A stretch of 64,000 bases of DNA from Streptococcus infantarius subsp. infantarius ATCC BAA-102 (GCF_000154985.1 NZ_DS572682.1:38101-102100); one strand, 5' to 3'; shown: positions 18,127 to 28,336, numbered from the stretch's first letter. Translations and numbers: made by a program. Notes: generated from the sequence alone by a model not told the origin.

Positions 18127-19749
18127 ATGAACTGGTCAACTGTTAGGGAACTCGTTAAGATTAATATTCTTTACTCAAATCCCCAAGCTGTAACGGCGGT
18201 TAAACGTAAGCAAGAAAAGAATCCGAGAAAAAATTTTTCAACTTATAAAAGTGTGATTCGTCAGCAAATATTTTTAAGTTTGTTCTTTGCGGTGATTTAC
18301 ATTTTTATGTATGCTAATCTTAATTTTAAGCATTATCCTGGTTATTTTTCTTTTTACACAGCGATTTTCTTTATCATGGCAACCTTGAATGCTTTCTCAG
18401 CCATGTATAGCATTTTTTACGAAAGCGATGATGTGAAGCTTTATGCTCACTTACCGATTAAATCCAGTGAGCTATATCTAGCAAAAGTGATTTCAAGTTT
18501 TGGGATGGGCGTGACGTTTTTGATGCCTTTGTTATCATTATTTTTCATCGCTTATTGGCAAATGGCAGGGCTATTTGTGGCAATTATTGCTACCGTGATT
18601 GTTTTTGGGATTCTCTTTACAGCTTCGACAGTATTAGCACTTTATGTGAATAGCTTGGTTGGTGGGGTGATTGTTCGCAGCAATCATCGTAAATTGATTT
18701 CAACAGTCTTGATGTCTCTTTCGACGATTGGTGCTGTCGGAACGATTCTTTATATGAATGTTGTCAACAGTAAAAATATAGGAAGTGACAGCTTGACGAT
18801 TCCTGATCGTCCAATCATTCCTTATTTTAGAGGTTTTTATGACGTGGTTAATGCGCCATTTAGTTTGGCTGCACTGTTAAACTTCTATTTACCTTTAGTC
18901 GTTCTTTTAGGCTTAATGATTGGTTTGGTTAAATGGGCAATGCCAAATTATTACCAAAATACTTTGTATGCTAGTCCTAAAAAAGCTAAAACTAAGAAGC
19001 AGACGAAAAAAACGTCAAAGAGCTCAGCTTCTTTAACAAAGATGATGCTTCATCATCACCTTTCAACGCTTCAAAATGCAACCTTATTGACGCAAACTTA
19101 TGTGATGCCTTTGATTTATGTGGTTTTTTTCCTAACACCAATGCTGACTAATGAGTTTACTTTAACCAAGGTATCTACGGATTATTTTGGTATAGCTTTG
19201 TTAGTTGGAGTCATTTTGGGAACAACTTGTGCTATGCCAACAACTTTACTAGGTGTCGGCATTTCACTTGAAAAAGAGAACTATAACTTTTTGAGAAGTT
19301 TACCACTTAACTTTAAAGCTTTCCTTGTTCAGAAGTTTGTGGTTTTAGCAGGACTTCAAGCTCTTGTTCCTGCTTGTGTTTACCTAGTCGTTGGCTTGGT
19401 TTTCTTACAGTTAAATGTACTTTTGATGCTAGCCTTTTTGGTAGGTTTGTGTGCAATGATTGTTGTCCAAGGTCAATTAATGTACTGGCGTGACTATAGA
19501 AATCTGAATCTGCTTTGGCAAGATGTGACCCAACTTTTTAATCGACATTCAGGTCAGTGGCTTGCTTTTGCGATTATGATGGCAGCTTATCTTCTTGGTG
19601 GTGGCTTAGCAGTAGGTTTAGTTATTCTTGGCAATATCACACAGCAAATTCTGCTGATTAACATGACGCTATCAATTGTTCTTTTGGTCTTAGCGCTTAT
19701 TTCTCAAATCTTGATTAGTCATAAATTTTGGAAGAAAATCTCACATTAA
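18127..19749 (+). CDS. ABC-2 type permease (YthQ-like)
   Basis: 540 residues with roughly 12 membrane segments in two blocks, separated by a basic, Lys/Thr-rich loop at about residues 278-305. It begins four bases after the ATPase stop and should form the membrane part of that exporter. The length matches the large single-chain permeases paired with EcsA/YthP-type ATPases. No substrate can be assigned; the immunity gene neighbour makes a peptide or envelope-stress role possible. Confidence 0.82.
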   Translation: MNWSTVRELVKINILYSNPQAVTAVKRKQEKNPRKNFSTYKSVIRQQIFLSLFFAVIYIFMYANLNFKHYPGYFSFYTAIFFIMATLNAFSAMYSIFYESDDVKLYAHLPIKSSELYLAKVISSFGMGVTFLMPLLSLFFIAYWQMAGLFVAIIATVIVFGILFTASTVLALYVNSLVGGVIVRSNHRKLISTVLMSLSTIGAVGTILYMNVVNSKNIGSDSLTIPDRPIIPYFRGFYDVVNAPFSLAALLNFYLPLVVLLGLMIGLVKWAMPNYYQNTLYASPKKAKTKKQTKKTSKSSASLTKMMLHHHLSTLQNATLLTQTYVMPLIYVVFFLTPMLTNEFTLTKVSTDYFGIALLVGVILGTTCAMPTTLLGVGISLEKENYNFLRSLPLNFKAFLVQKFVVLAGLQALVPACVYLVVGLVFLQLNVLLMLAFLVGLCAMIVVQGQLMYWRDYRNLNLLWQDVTQLFNRHSGQWLAFAIMMAAYLLGGGLAVGLVILGNITQQILLINMTLSIVLLVLALISQILISHKFWKKISH

Positions 19750-19814
19750 TTTCTAAAATCTCCTGAAATTAAGATGTGAATTAAAGTTGACTAAATACTT
19801 AGATAAAACCTTAG

Positions 19815-19841
19815 AAAAACAGTTCCTAGGACTGTTTTTTT
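19815..19841 (+). terminator. Terminator of the immunity/ABC operon
   Basis: AAAAACAGT pairs with ACTGTTTTT and runs into T. It ends only a few bases before the proB -10. Confidence 0.85.
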
Positions 19842-19845
19842 AGTG

Positions 19846-19851
19846 TATAAT
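19846..19851 (+). promoter_or_regulatory. proB -10 element, placed for a leaderless transcript
   Basis: TATAAT at 19846-19851 ends six bases before ATG 19858, so transcription would start at or next to the initiation codon. No Shine-Dalgarno is present and no clear -35 is seen. Confidence 0.55.
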
Positions 19852-19857
19852 AAGCGT

Positions 19858-20661
19858 ATGAAACGTAATTTTGAATCAGTAAAACGCATTGTTATAAAAA
19901 TCGGGACAAGTTCCCTTGTTATGCCAAATGGCAAAATAAATTTAGAAAAAGTTGATCAGCTAGCCTTTGTTATCTCTAGTTTGATGAATAAAGGGATGGA
20001 AGTTGTCTTGGTATCATCTGGTGCCATGGGGTTTGGACTTAATGTTCTTAATATGGATAAACGTCCAACAGAAATTGCACGACAACAGGCCGTATCAAGT
20101 GTCGGTCAGGTGGCCATGATGAGCCTTTATTCGCAAATCTTTTCACACTATCAGACAGAAGTTAGTCAGCTTTTAATTACACGTGATGTTATTGAGTATC
20201 CAGAAAGTTTGGCAAACTTCACCAACGCTTTTGAAACTCTTCTTTCAATGGGAATTGTTCCAATCGTTAATGAAAATGATGCTATCAGTGTTGATGAAAT
20301 GGATCATGCCACAAAATTTGGAGACAATGACCGTTTGTCAGCCATTGTAGCTAAAGTGACTAAAGCTGATTTGCTAATCATGTTGTCAGATATTGATGGC
20401 CTTTATGATAAAAATCCAAATGTTTATGAAGATGCTAAACTTCGTGAACATGTTAGTGAAATCACTGATGAAATCATTAAGTCAGCTGGCGGTGCTGGTA
20501 GCAAATTTGGTACAGGTGGCATGCTTAGCAAGATTAAGAGTGCCCAAATGATTTTTGACAATAATAGTCAAATGATTTTGATGAATGGAGCTAATCCACG
20601 CGATATTTTACGTGCCCTTGATGGTGCTAATATTGGAACATGGTTTTCACAATCTAAGTAA
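19858..20661 (+). CDS. proB: Glutamate 5-kinase
   Basis: 267 residues from ATG 19858 (an in-frame GTG at 19843 would overlap the -10 box). Amino-acid-kinase motifs [35 protein letters not shown] and GTGGMLSKI are all present. It phosphorylates glutamate in the first step of proline synthesis. There is no C-terminal PUA domain, as in other short streptococcal forms. It sits 16 bases before proA. Confidence 0.96.
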   Translation: MKRNFESVKRIVIKIGTSSLVMPNGKINLEKVDQLAFVISSLMNKGMEVVLVSSGAMGFGLNVLNMDKRPTEIARQQAVSSVGQVAMMSLYSQIFSHYQTEVSQLLITRDVIEYPESLANFTNAFETLLSMGIVPIVNENDAISVDEMDHATKFGDNDRLSAIVAKVTKADLLIMLSDIDGLYDKNPNVYEDAKLREHVSEITDEIIKSAGGAGSKFGTGGMLSKIKSAQMIFDNNSQMILMNGANPRDILRALDGANIGTWFSQSK

Positions 20662-20677
20662 TTAAGGAGGTCTTGAG

Positions 20678-21928
20678 ATGGGCTATATTGATGAACTAGG
20701 GAAAAATGTAAAAATCGCTTCTCTAAGTCTAGTAAAACTTGGAACAGCAGAGAAAAATAAAATCTTGGCTCAAGTAGCGGATGCTTTGCTTGCTGAAACA
20801 GATTTTATCTTGCAAGAAAATGCACGTGATGTGGCAAAAGCGCAAGAAAATGGCATTTCACCAGTTATGGTGGATCGCTTGCGCCTAGATGCTGGCCGCA
20901 TTGAAGGTATTGTCGAAGGTGTTCGTCAAGTAGCTGATCTTCAAGATCCGATTGGTCAAGTTGTTCGAGGCTATACAAATCTTGATGGCTTAAAAATTGT
21001 GCAAAAACGTGTTGCGCTTGGTGTCATTGCCATGATTTTTGAAAGCCGTCCAAATGTCTCTGTCGATGCTTTTAGCCTTGCTTTCAAAACAAGTAATGCC
21101 ATTATTTTACGTGGTGGTCGTGATGCTATTCATTCAAATACAGCACTTGTAACAGTTATCAGAAAAGCTCTAGCTGAGGAAGGGATCGACCAAAATGTGG
21201 TTCAATTAGTCGAAGATACTAGCCACGCTGTTGCTGAAGAATTAATGCAAGCTGTCGACTATGTTGATGTGTTAATTCCACGTGGTGGCGCACGCTTGAT
21301 TCAAACGGTTAAAGAAAAATCTAAAGTTCCAGTCATTGAAACTGGAGTTGGGAATTGTCACATTTTTGTTGATGAAACAGCTGATTTGGACATGGCGACT
21401 AAGATTGTCATCAATGCCAAAACACAACGCCCAAGCGTTTGTAATGCAGCTGAGTGTCTTGTGGTTCATGAAAAAATTGCAGAGCAGTTCTTGCCTCAAT
21501 TGGAAGAGGCTATTAACAAGGTTCATGCGGTTGAGTTTCGAGCTGATGAGAGAGCGTTAGCCATTTTTAAAAATGCAGTAGCTGCAACGGCTGATGATTA
21601 TGCAACTGAGTTTTTAGATTACATTATGTCTGTTAAGGTTGTTGATTCACTAGATAAGGCTATTGATTGGGTAAATCGTTACACAACGCATCATTCTGAA
21701 GCGATTGTGACAAAAGACCTTGAGCACGCCGAACGTTTCCAAGATGAAGTGGATGCAGCGGCAGTTTACGTTAATGCGTCAACACGCTTTACAGATGGTT
21801 TTGTCTTTGGTTTGGGTGCTGAAATTGGAATTTCTACCCAAAAAATGCATGCGCGTGGTCCAATGGGCTTAGAAGCATTAACAAGCACAAAATTTTATAT
21901 TAACGGTAAAGGACAAATCAGAGAATAA
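20678..21928 (+). CDS. proA: Gamma-glutamyl phosphate reductase
   Basis: 416 residues. The catalytic Cys lies in [12 protein letters not shown], and the [14 protein letters not shown] and [20 protein letters not shown] segments are ProA signatures. It reduces gamma-glutamyl phosphate to glutamate semialdehyde, the second step of proline synthesis, with a labile intermediate handed over from ProB. AAGGAGG precedes ATG 20678. A terminator follows. Confidence 0.97.
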   Translation: MGYIDELGKNVKIASLSLVKLGTAEKNKILAQVADALLAETDFILQENARDVAKAQENGISPVMVDRLRLDAGRIEGIVEGVRQVADLQDPIGQVVRGYTNLDGLKIVQKRVALGVIAMIFESRPNVSVDAFSLAFKTSNAIILRGGRDAIHSNTALVTVIRKALAEEGIDQNVVQLVEDTSHAVAEELMQAVDYVDVLIPRGGARLIQTVKEKSKVPVIETGVGNCHIFVDETADLDMATKIVINAKTQRPSVCNAAECLVVHEKIAEQFLPQLEEAINKVHAVEFRADERALAIFKNAVAATADDYATEFLDYIMSVKVVDSLDKAIDWVNRYTTHHSEAIVTKDLEHAERFQDEVDAAAVYVNASTRFTDGFVFGLGAEIGISTQKMHARGPMGLEALTSTKFYINGKGQIRE

Positions 21929-21948
21929 TATTTTTCAGATGAGTAAGT

Positions 21949-21987
21949 ACCAAGTGTCTTAAACACGAGATGCTTGGTTTTTATTTT
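21949..21987 (+). terminator. Terminator of proBA
   Basis: ACCAAG pairs with CTTGGT, with inner TCT/AGA pairing, followed by a T-rich tract. Confidence 0.75.
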
Positions 21988-22022
21988 TATCTCTATCTTT
22001 TAAGGAAGAAATTTTCTATTTG

Positions 22023-22031
22023 TGTTATAAT
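22023..22031 (+). promoter_or_regulatory. Extended -10 of the rsmH-ftsL-pbp2x-mraY operon, leaderless spacing
   Basis: TGTTATAAT (hexamer 22026-22031) ends seven bases before ATG 22039, the start favoured by the family. Confidence 0.6.
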
Positions 22032-22038
22032 GAAAGGT

Positions 22039-22989
22039 ATGACAAAAGACTTTCATCATATTACAGTACTTCTACATGAAACCGTTGATATGCTTGATAT
22101 CGAGCCAGATGGAATCTATGTAGATGCAACGCTAGGAGGAGCAGGACACAGTGAATATCTCCTCTCTAAGCTTGGCCCGAATGGTCATCTTTATGCTTTT
22201 GACCAAGACCAGACGGCTATTGATAATGCACAAATTCGATTAAAAGATTATATTGAAAAAGGACAAGTCACTTTTATCAAGGACAACTTCCGCAATCTTG
22301 CTTCAAATTTAGCAATGCATGGAGTAACTGAGATTGATGGTATTTTATATGACCTTGGGGTGTCAAGTCCGCAACTAGATGAGCGTGAGCGTGGTTTTTC
22401 TTATAAAAAAGATGCTCCGCTTGATATGCGTATGAACCGTGAGCAAGACTTAACGGCTTATGATGTGGTGAATACTTACGATTACTATGATTTGGTTCGT
22501 ATTTTCTACAAATACGGTGAAGATAAGTTTTCAAAACAAATTGCGCGCAAAATTGAACAAGCTAGACAAGAAAAGCCGATTGAAACAACGACTGAGTTGG
22601 CAGAAATCATCAAATCAGCTAAGCCGGCTAAAGAACTTAAGAAAAAAGGGCACCCTGCTAAGCAAATTTTCCAAGCCATTCGTATCGAAGTTAACGATGA
22701 ATTGGGAGCGGCAGATGAGTCTATCCAACAAGCGATTGACTTATTAGCAGTTGATGGTCGTATTTCCGTAATTACTTTCCACTCGCTTGAAGACCGTTTG
22801 ACAAAACAATTGTTTAAAGAAGCGTCTACAGTGGAAGTTCCAAAAGGTTTACCTTTTATTCCAGATGATATGCAGCCAAAACTAACTCTTGTAAATCGTA
22901 AACCAATTTTACCGCGTCAAGAAGAGTTAGAAGCCAACAATCGTTCACACTCAGCAAAATTGCGCGTGGCTAGAAAGGTTCGTAAGTAA
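22039..22989 (+). CDS. rsmH: 16S rRNA (cytosine1402-N4)-methyltransferase
   Basis: 316 residues from ATG 22039; [18 protein letters not shown] is the standard start of this protein in streptococci. The SAM-binding [14 protein letters not shown] and the [18 protein letters not shown] and [10 protein letters not shown] motifs identify RsmH (MraW). It methylates C1402 in the ribosomal P site. First gene of the division cluster, overlapping ftsL by one base. Confidence 0.97.
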   Translation: MTKDFHHITVLLHETVDMLDIEPDGIYVDATLGGAGHSEYLLSKLGPNGHLYAFDQDQTAIDNAQIRLKDYIEKGQVTFIKDNFRNLASNLAMHGVTEIDGILYDLGVSSPQLDERERGFSYKKDAPLDMRMNREQDLTAYDVVNTYDYYDLVRIFYKYGEDKFSKQIARKIEQARQEKPIETTTELAEIIKSAKPAKELKKKGHPAKQIFQAIRIEVNDELGAADESIQQAIDLLAVDGRISVITFHSLEDRLTKQLFKEASTVEVPKGLPFIPDDMQPKLTLVNRKPILPRQEELEANNRSHSAKLRVARKVRK

Positions 22990-23312
22990 TGACTGATAAA
23001 CATCGTAACGAAGCCATTGCTAAGGCTCTTAAACGTCGTATTCGAAAGTTTTCACGCATTGAAAAAGCTTTTTATGGTTCAATTATTTTAACGGCTATTA
23101 CCATGGCGATTAGTATTATTTACCTTCAAAGTCGTAATCTTCAAGTACAACAGCAAATCACTGATTTAAATAGTCAGATTACTGAAGTACAGACAAATTA
23201 CGACAATGCTAAACAAGAGGTTAACGAACTGTCAAGTCGTGACCGTGTTGAGCAAATTGCCCAAAATGCTGGTTTAACAAGCCAACAGGATAATATTAAA
23301 CAGGTGGAGTAG
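22989..23312 (+). CDS. ftsL: Cell division protein FtsL
   Basis: 107 residues: basic cytoplasmic N-terminus, one membrane helix (about residues 28-47) and a coiled-coil outer part (QQQITDLNSQITEVQTNYDN). FtsL is a small bitopic divisome protein working with DivIC and DivIB to activate septal wall synthesis. The identity comes from structure and position between rsmH and pbp2x. It starts at the TAATG of rsmH and ends three bases before pbp2x. Confidence 0.93.
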   Translation: MTDKHRNEAIAKALKRRIRKFSRIEKAFYGSIILTAITMAISIIYLQSRNLQVQQQITDLNSQITEVQTNYDNAKQEVNELSSRDRVEQIAQNAGLTSQQDNIKQVE

Positions 23313-23315
23313 TCT

Positions 23316-25580
23316 ATGAAAAAATTAATGAATCGTTTTTTAGACTATGTGGTAAAGGACAGACGCACACCCGATAAGAATCGCGAGCGTGTTGGTCAAA
23401 ATCTGATGATTTTGGCAGTCTTCCTTTTCTTTGTGTTTATTATCAATTTCGCGATTATTGTGGGAACAGATACCAAGTTTGGTCATAATCTATCTAAAGA
23501 AGCCTCAGATGTTTACCAACAAACAGTGACGGTTCAAGCTAAACGTGGTACGATTTATGACCGTAATGGTGTTGCACTGGCTGAGGATTCGACAACTTAT
23601 AGTGTTTATGCTATTATTTCGAAATCTTATGTGTCAACAACTGGTGAAAAACTCTACGTTAAAAAATCTCAATACGATAAAGTTGCTAAGATTTTGAATG
23701 CCCAAATCGGTATTGATAAAGACGAAGTCTTAAAACAATTGAATCAAAGTGGGCTTTTCCAAGTGTCATTCGGAAGTTCAGGGTCTGGTTTATCATACAG
23801 TAAGAAATCAGAAATTGAAACAGCTATGAAGGACGCTGGAATTAAGGGAATTGGATTTGAATCAACACCTGGACGTATGTATCCAAATGGTGTCTTTGCT
23901 TCGCAATTCTTAGGACTTGCCCAATTAAAAGAAAACAAAGATGGTAAAACATCGAGCCTTGTCGGAACATCAGGTTTAGAAGCCTCATTAAACGATGTGC
24001 TATCAGGGTCAGACGGAAAAGTAACCTATCAAAAAGATAAAAATGGTAACTTGTTACTTGGTACGGAAACGACTGTTAAACGTGCTGTTGATGGAAAAGA
24101 TGTCTATACAACACTTTCTGAACCATTGCAATCTTATCTTGAGTCACAAATGGATATTTTCCAAAATGATGCTCAAGGTAAATATGCCAGTGCGACAGTG
24201 GTTAATGCTAAGACAGGAGAAATCTTAGCAACGACACAACGTCCAACTTATAATGCACAGACAATGGAAGGTTATAATGAAGATAACCTAAAAACATGGA
24301 ATACCCTTCTATATCAAAGCTATTATGAACCAGGGTCAACCATGAAAGTAATGACACTTGCCTCAGCTATCGATGATGGTATTTTTACGCCAAATGAAGT
24401 GATTTCAACAATCAACGGTATTACAGTTGCTGATACAAAAATCAATGACTGGAACGTCAATGAAGGTAATACTTCTGTTCAATATATGACGTATGCTCAA
24501 GGGTTTGCTTGGTCAAGTAACGTTGCTATGACAAGTCTTGAACAAAAAATGGGTAATGACAAATGGCTAAACTACTTGTCTAAGTTTAAGTTTGGTTACC
24601 CAACACGTTTTGGTATGGTCAATGAAGGTAGTGGCTTGTTACCATCAGACAATGAAGTAACCATTGCCATGAGTGCTTTCGGTCAAGGTATTGGTGTGAC
24701 ACAAGTTCAAATGCTTCGTGCCTTTTCTGCGATTTCTAATAAAGGAGTTATGCTTGAACCACAATTTATTAGTCAAATCTACGACCCAAATAATAATACA
24801 GCCCGTAAAGCATCAGCTGAAGTCTCTGGTAAACCGGTCTCAGAAAATGCTGCCAACCAAACACTTGATTACATGGTAACGGTTGGTACAGATTCACAGT
24901 ATGGTACCTTGTATGATAGCACAGAAGGGGCACCGGTTATTCAGGTCGGTGATTATTCAGTTGCTGTCAAATCTGGTACAGCCCAAATTGCCGCATCTGC
25001 GGATGAGGGCGGAGGATATTTGACTGGTGATAATGACTATATCAACTCAGTTGTTGCCATGGTGCCATCAGATGATCCTGACTTTATCATGTATGTTACC
25101 CTTCAACAACCAACAACGACTTTCAAACGTTCTTTCTGGAAAGACGTGGTTAATCCTGTTCTTGAACGTGCTATGATGATTAAGGATACTTTGACAAGTA
25201 CAGCCGTGACTGGTACAGATACAGAAACTAAATACCAATTGAAAGATTACATCGGAAAAACACCTGGTGATACTGCTCAGGAACTTCGTAATAATCTTGT
25301 TCAACCAGTTGTTGTTGGGTCAGGTAGCAAAATCAAGAAAATGTCTAAAAAAGTCGGTAGTAACCTTTCACAAAATGAACAAGTGCTACTTTGGACAGGA
25401 AAATTAAAAACAATGCCAGACATGTATGGCTGGACGAAAGAAAATGTTGAAAAATTTGCGAAGTGGACTGGAATCAAAGTAACCATTAAAGGCTCTGGTT
25501 CAAAAGTCATTAAGCAAAGTGTCGATACCGGAAAAGATATTGACAAAGTCAAAAAAATTAAAATTACTCTAGGAGACTAA
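23316..25580 (+). CDS. pbp2X: Penicillin-binding protein 2x (septal transpeptidase)
   Basis: 754 residues. One N-terminal membrane helix, the dimerisation domain (RGTIYDRNGVALAEDS), the transpeptidase with active Ser in STMK (EPGSTMKVM), SSN (AWSSNVAM) and KSGT (AVKSGTAQIA), then two C-terminal PASTA domains. It crosslinks septal peptidoglycan together with FtsW. Target of beta-lactams; the three active-site motifs look ordinary. Part of rsmH-ftsL-pbp2x-mraY. Confidence 0.97.
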   Translation: MKKLMNRFLDYVVKDRRTPDKNRERVGQNLMILAVFLFFVFIINFAIIVGTDTKFGHNLSKEASDVYQQTVTVQAKRGTIYDRNGVALAEDSTTYSVYAIISKSYVSTTGEKLYVKKSQYDKVAKILNAQIGIDKDEVLKQLNQSGLFQVSFGSSGSGLSYSKKSEIETAMKDAGIKGIGFESTPGRMYPNGVFASQFLGLAQLKENKDGKTSSLVGTSGLEASLNDVLSGSDGKVTYQKDKNGNLLLGTETTVKRAVDGKDVYTTLSEPLQSYLESQMDIFQNDAQGKYASATVVNAKTGEILATTQRPTYNAQTMEGYNEDNLKTWNTLLYQSYYEPGSTMKVMTLASAIDDGIFTPNEVISTINGITVADTKINDWNVNEGNTSVQYMTYAQGFAWSSNVAMTSLEQKMGNDKWLNYLSKFKFGYPTRFGMVNEGSGLLPSDNEVTIAMSAFGQGIGVTQVQMLRAFSAISNKGVMLEPQFISQIYDPNNNTARKASAEVSGKPVSENAANQTLDYMVTVGTDSQYGTLYDSTEGAPVIQVGDYSVAVKSGTAQIAASADEGGGYLTGDNDYINSVVAMVPSDDPDFIMYVTLQQPTTTFKRSFWKDVVNPVLERAMMIKDTLTSTAVTGTDTETKYQLKDYIGKTPGDTAQELRNNLVQPVVVGSGSKIKKMSKKVGSNLSQNEQVLLWTGKLKTMPDMYGWTKENVEKFAKWTGIKVTIKGSGSKVIKQSVDTGKDIDKVKKIKITLGD

Positions 25581-25586
25581 ACTAAA

Positions 25587-26600
25587 ATGTTTTTAAGTTT
25601 AATTGCAGGTATTGTCGCCTTTGCCTTGACAGTATTTGCTATGCCGCATTTTATTCGTATTTATCAATTGAAAAAAATCGGTGGGCAACAAATGCACGAG
25701 GATGTCAAACAACATTTGACTAAAGCTGGAACACCAACAATGGGTGGGACAGTCTTTCTAACAGTTGCCATTCTTGTTAGTCTTGTCTTTAGTTTCTTTA
25801 TCGAAAGACAAGCTGGTGCTTCAATGGGAGCAACTGTAGGAATTTTAATGGTTCTTTTGATTTATGGAATTGTTGGATTCCTTGATGATTTCTTGAAAAT
25901 CTTTAAACAGATCAATGAAGGTTTGACACCTTGGCAAAAAATGAGTTTGCAAATTATTGGTGGTTTGATTTTCTATTTTGTTCACGTGCGTCCAAGTGGA
26001 ACAGATGATTTGAATGTCTGTGGATTTAATTTACATCTAGGTGTTCTTTATGTTCTCTTTGTTCTTTTCTGGATTGTTGGATTTTCAAATGCAGTTAACT
26101 TGACTGATGGGATTGATGGTTTAGCTTCAATCTCAGTAGCTATTAGTTTAGCAGCTTATAGCGTTATCGCAGTTGTTCAAAAACAATTTGATGTACTTTT
26201 GATTATTGTTACTATGATTGGTGCTTTGTTTGGTTTCTTTGTTTTCAATCACAAACCAGCTAAGGTCTTCATGGGTGATGTGGGAAGCTTGGCATTGGGT
26301 GCGATGCTTGCTGCAATTTCAATTGCCCTTCGCCAAGAATGGACATTGCTAATCATTGGATTTGTTTACGTTTTTGAAACAGCTTCAGTAATGCTTCAAG
26401 TATCTTACTTCAAATACACTAAGAAAAAATATGGTGAAGGTCGTCGTATCTTCCGTATGACACCATTCCATCATCATTTGGAGCTTGGTGGTTTGTCCGG
26501 AAAATCAGAAAAATGGTCTGAATGGAAAGTTGATGCTTTCTTGTGGAGCGTTGGAGCTATCGCAAGCATCCTCACATTGATTTTCCTTTATGTCTTATAA
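25587..26600 (+). CDS. mraY: Phospho-N-acetylmuramoyl-pentapeptide-transferase
   Basis: 337 residues, ten membrane segments. Active-site Asp motifs [10 protein letters not shown] and [10 protein letters not shown] and the HHHLEL loop are present. It joins UDP-MurNAc-pentapeptide to undecaprenyl phosphate to make lipid I at the inner face of the membrane. Last gene of the cluster, six bases after pbp2x, followed by a terminator. Confidence 0.97.
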   Translation: MFLSLIAGIVAFALTVFAMPHFIRIYQLKKIGGQQMHEDVKQHLTKAGTPTMGGTVFLTVAILVSLVFSFFIERQAGASMGATVGILMVLLIYGIVGFLDDFLKIFKQINEGLTPWQKMSLQIIGGLIFYFVHVRPSGTDDLNVCGFNLHLGVLYVLFVLFWIVGFSNAVNLTDGIDGLASISVAISLAAYSVIAVVQKQFDVLLIIVTMIGALFGFFVFNHKPAKVFMGDVGSLALGAMLAAISIALRQEWTLLIIGFVYVFETASVMLQVSYFKYTKKKYGEGRRIFRMTPFHHHLELGGLSGKSEKWSEWKVDAFLWSVGAIASILTLIFLYVL

Positions 26601-26605
26601 TAAGG

Positions 26606-26639
26606 AAAGCGAGTTGAGAAATTCTCAGCTCGTTTTTTT
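26606..26639 (+). terminator. Terminator of the division/wall cluster
   Basis: CGAGTTGAG pairs with CTCAGCTCG (one G-T pair) and a T run follows. Confidence 0.85.
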
Positions 26640-26682
26640 AGTTCTTAAAGCGCATAGTGCTTTGCTTTTATCCCCCTTTTAA

Positions 26683-26800
26683 TGATATAATAGAAAGGAA
26701 TGAAAAAATTCGCCTAGCTATGTTAGCTAGGGATGAAACGATAAACAGATATAGAGAAATTTCAAGTAAAACTTGATGAGATAAGAAATTGAGGTAAAAC
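26683..26800 (+). promoter_or_regulatory. Promoter and structured 5' leader of the DEAD-box helicase gene
   Basis: A TATAAT-type -10 (TGATATAATAG, about 26683-26693) lies about 110 bases before the start. The leader contains CCTAGCTA/TAGCTAGG (8-base stem, 26713-26731) and a weaker stem near 26760-26775. Helicase genes of this class often have long leaders used in cold response; that role is inferred. Confidence 0.5.
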
Positions 26801-28144
26801 ATGTCTTTTAACGATTTTAATTTTAAGCCCTACATCCGTGTTGCACTCGCAGAGCTTAAATTCAAAAATCCGACAGAAGTGCAACAAAAATTAATTCCCG
26901 TTGTACGTTCAGGTCGTGATCTGGTAGGTGAATCAAAAACTGGTTCAGGGAAAACACACACTTTCTTGCTACCAATCTTTGAAAAATTGGATGAAACAAG
27001 CGACAACGTCCAAGTTGTTATCACAGCACCAAGCCGTGAATTGGTAACACAAATCTATCAAGCTACAAAACAAATTGCAGATAAATCTGAAACAGAAATT
27101 CGTGTAGCAAATTATGTTGGTGGGACAGATAAACTTCGTCAAATTGAAAAACTAAAATCATCTCAACCACATATCGTCATCGGAACACCTGGTCGTATCT
27201 ATGATTTGGTTAAATCTGGCGACCTTGAAATCTACAAGGCACACACTTTTGTAGTTGATGAAGCTGATATGACGCTTGATATGGGATTTCTTGATACGGT
27301 TGATAAGATTGCTAGCACATTGCCAAAAGATGTTCAAATTTTGGTCTTCTCAGCAACTATTCCACAAAAATTACAACCGTTCTTGAAGAAATATTTGACA
27401 AATCCTGTCATGGAAAAAATAAAGACAACAACAGTTATCGCAGATACCATCGATAACTGGTTGGTATCCACTAAAGGTCGTGATAAAAATGCTCAAATTT
27501 TGGAAATCACAAAAGCTCTTAACCCATACCTTGCTATGATTTTCGTGAACACCAAAGAACGTGCGGATGAATTGCACAGCTACCTTGTATCAAATGGTTT
27601 GAAAGTTGCTAAAATCCACGGTGGTATTCCACCACGTGAACGTAAACGTACGATGAACCAAACCAAAAAACTTTCTTACGAATACATCGTGGCAACAGAT
27701 TTGGCAGCGCGTGGGATTGATATTGAAGGGGTTAGTCACGTTATCAACGATGCGATTCCGCAAGATTTGTCATTCTTTGTTCACCGTGTTGGACGTACAG
27801 GACGTAACGGTTTGAATGGTATTGCCATCACACTTTACCAACCAAGTGACGATTCAGATATTCGTGAACTTGAAAAATTAGGTATTAAATTCGTACCAAA
27901 AATGCTTAAAAATGGTGAATTCCAAGATACTTATGATCGTGATCGCCGTGCCAACCGTGAAAAATCATACCAAAAACTTGATACTGAAATGATTGGTTTG
28001 GTTAAGAAGAAAAAGAAAAAAATCAAACCTGGTTACAAGAAAAAAATTCAATGGAAAGTTGATGAAAAACGCAAACGCGAACGCCGTGCAGCTAACCGTG
28101 CTAAAGGGCGTGCCGAACGTAAAGCAAGAAAACAAACTTTCTAA
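26801..28144 (+). CDS. cshB: DEAD-box ATP-dependent RNA helicase, CshB-like
   Basis: 447 residues. Motif I SKTGSGKT, motif II DEAD (VVDEADMTL), motif III SAT and motif VI HRVGRTGR are intact. The C-terminus is a very basic tail (KKKKKKIKPGYKKK and many Arg) that should bind RNA. The order of domains and tail fit the smaller CshB/YqfR group rather than CshA, which is longer. Such helicases help ribosome assembly and RNA turnover, especially in the cold. GAGG precedes ATG 26801. Confidence 0.85.
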   Translation: MSFNDFNFKPYIRVALAELKFKNPTEVQQKLIPVVRSGRDLVGESKTGSGKTHTFLLPIFEKLDETSDNVQVVITAPSRELVTQIYQATKQIADKSETEIRVANYVGGTDKLRQIEKLKSSQPHIVIGTPGRIYDLVKSGDLEIYKAHTFVVDEADMTLDMGFLDTVDKIASTLPKDVQILVFSATIPQKLQPFLKKYLTNPVMEKIKTTTVIADTIDNWLVSTKGRDKNAQILEITKALNPYLAMIFVNTKERADELHSYLVSNGLKVAKIHGGIPPRERKRTMNQTKKLSYEYIVATDLAARGIDIEGVSHVINDAIPQDLSFFVHRVGRTGRNGLNGIAITLYQPSDDSDIRELEKLGIKFVPKMLKNGEFQDTYDRDRRANREKSYQKLDTEMIGLVKKKKKKIKPGYKKKIQWKVDEKRKRERRAANRAKGRAERKARKQTF

Positions 28145-28153
28145 TATCAAAAG

Positions 28154-28185
28154 TAGTCTGAAACAAAAGTTTCAGGCTATTTTTT
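28154..28185 (+). terminator. Terminator of the helicase gene
   Basis: TAGTCTGAAAC pairs with GTTTCAGGCTA around AAAA; T run follows. Confidence 0.88.
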
Positions 28186-28205
28186 AGGCTCAAATAAAAA
28201 ATTAG

Positions 28206-28247
28206 ACTATCATGTCAAGAACTTAGCTCGATCTCATGATAGTTTTT
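28206..28247 (+). terminator. Second hairpin with T run before the ABC importer operon
   Basis: ACTATCATG (28206-28214) pairs with CATGATAGT (28235-28243), followed by TTTT. It lies 20 bases after the helicase terminator and 90 bases before the importer gene, so it is either a backup terminator or an attenuator. Confidence 0.55.
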
Positions 28248-28336
28248 CTCTATCAAGGTCATAGAAAATATATATTGGGCAGGCGCCTCTAAGTTTGGTA
28301 GACTGTAACAAAGATGATTAGAAAAGAGGAAGAGAG

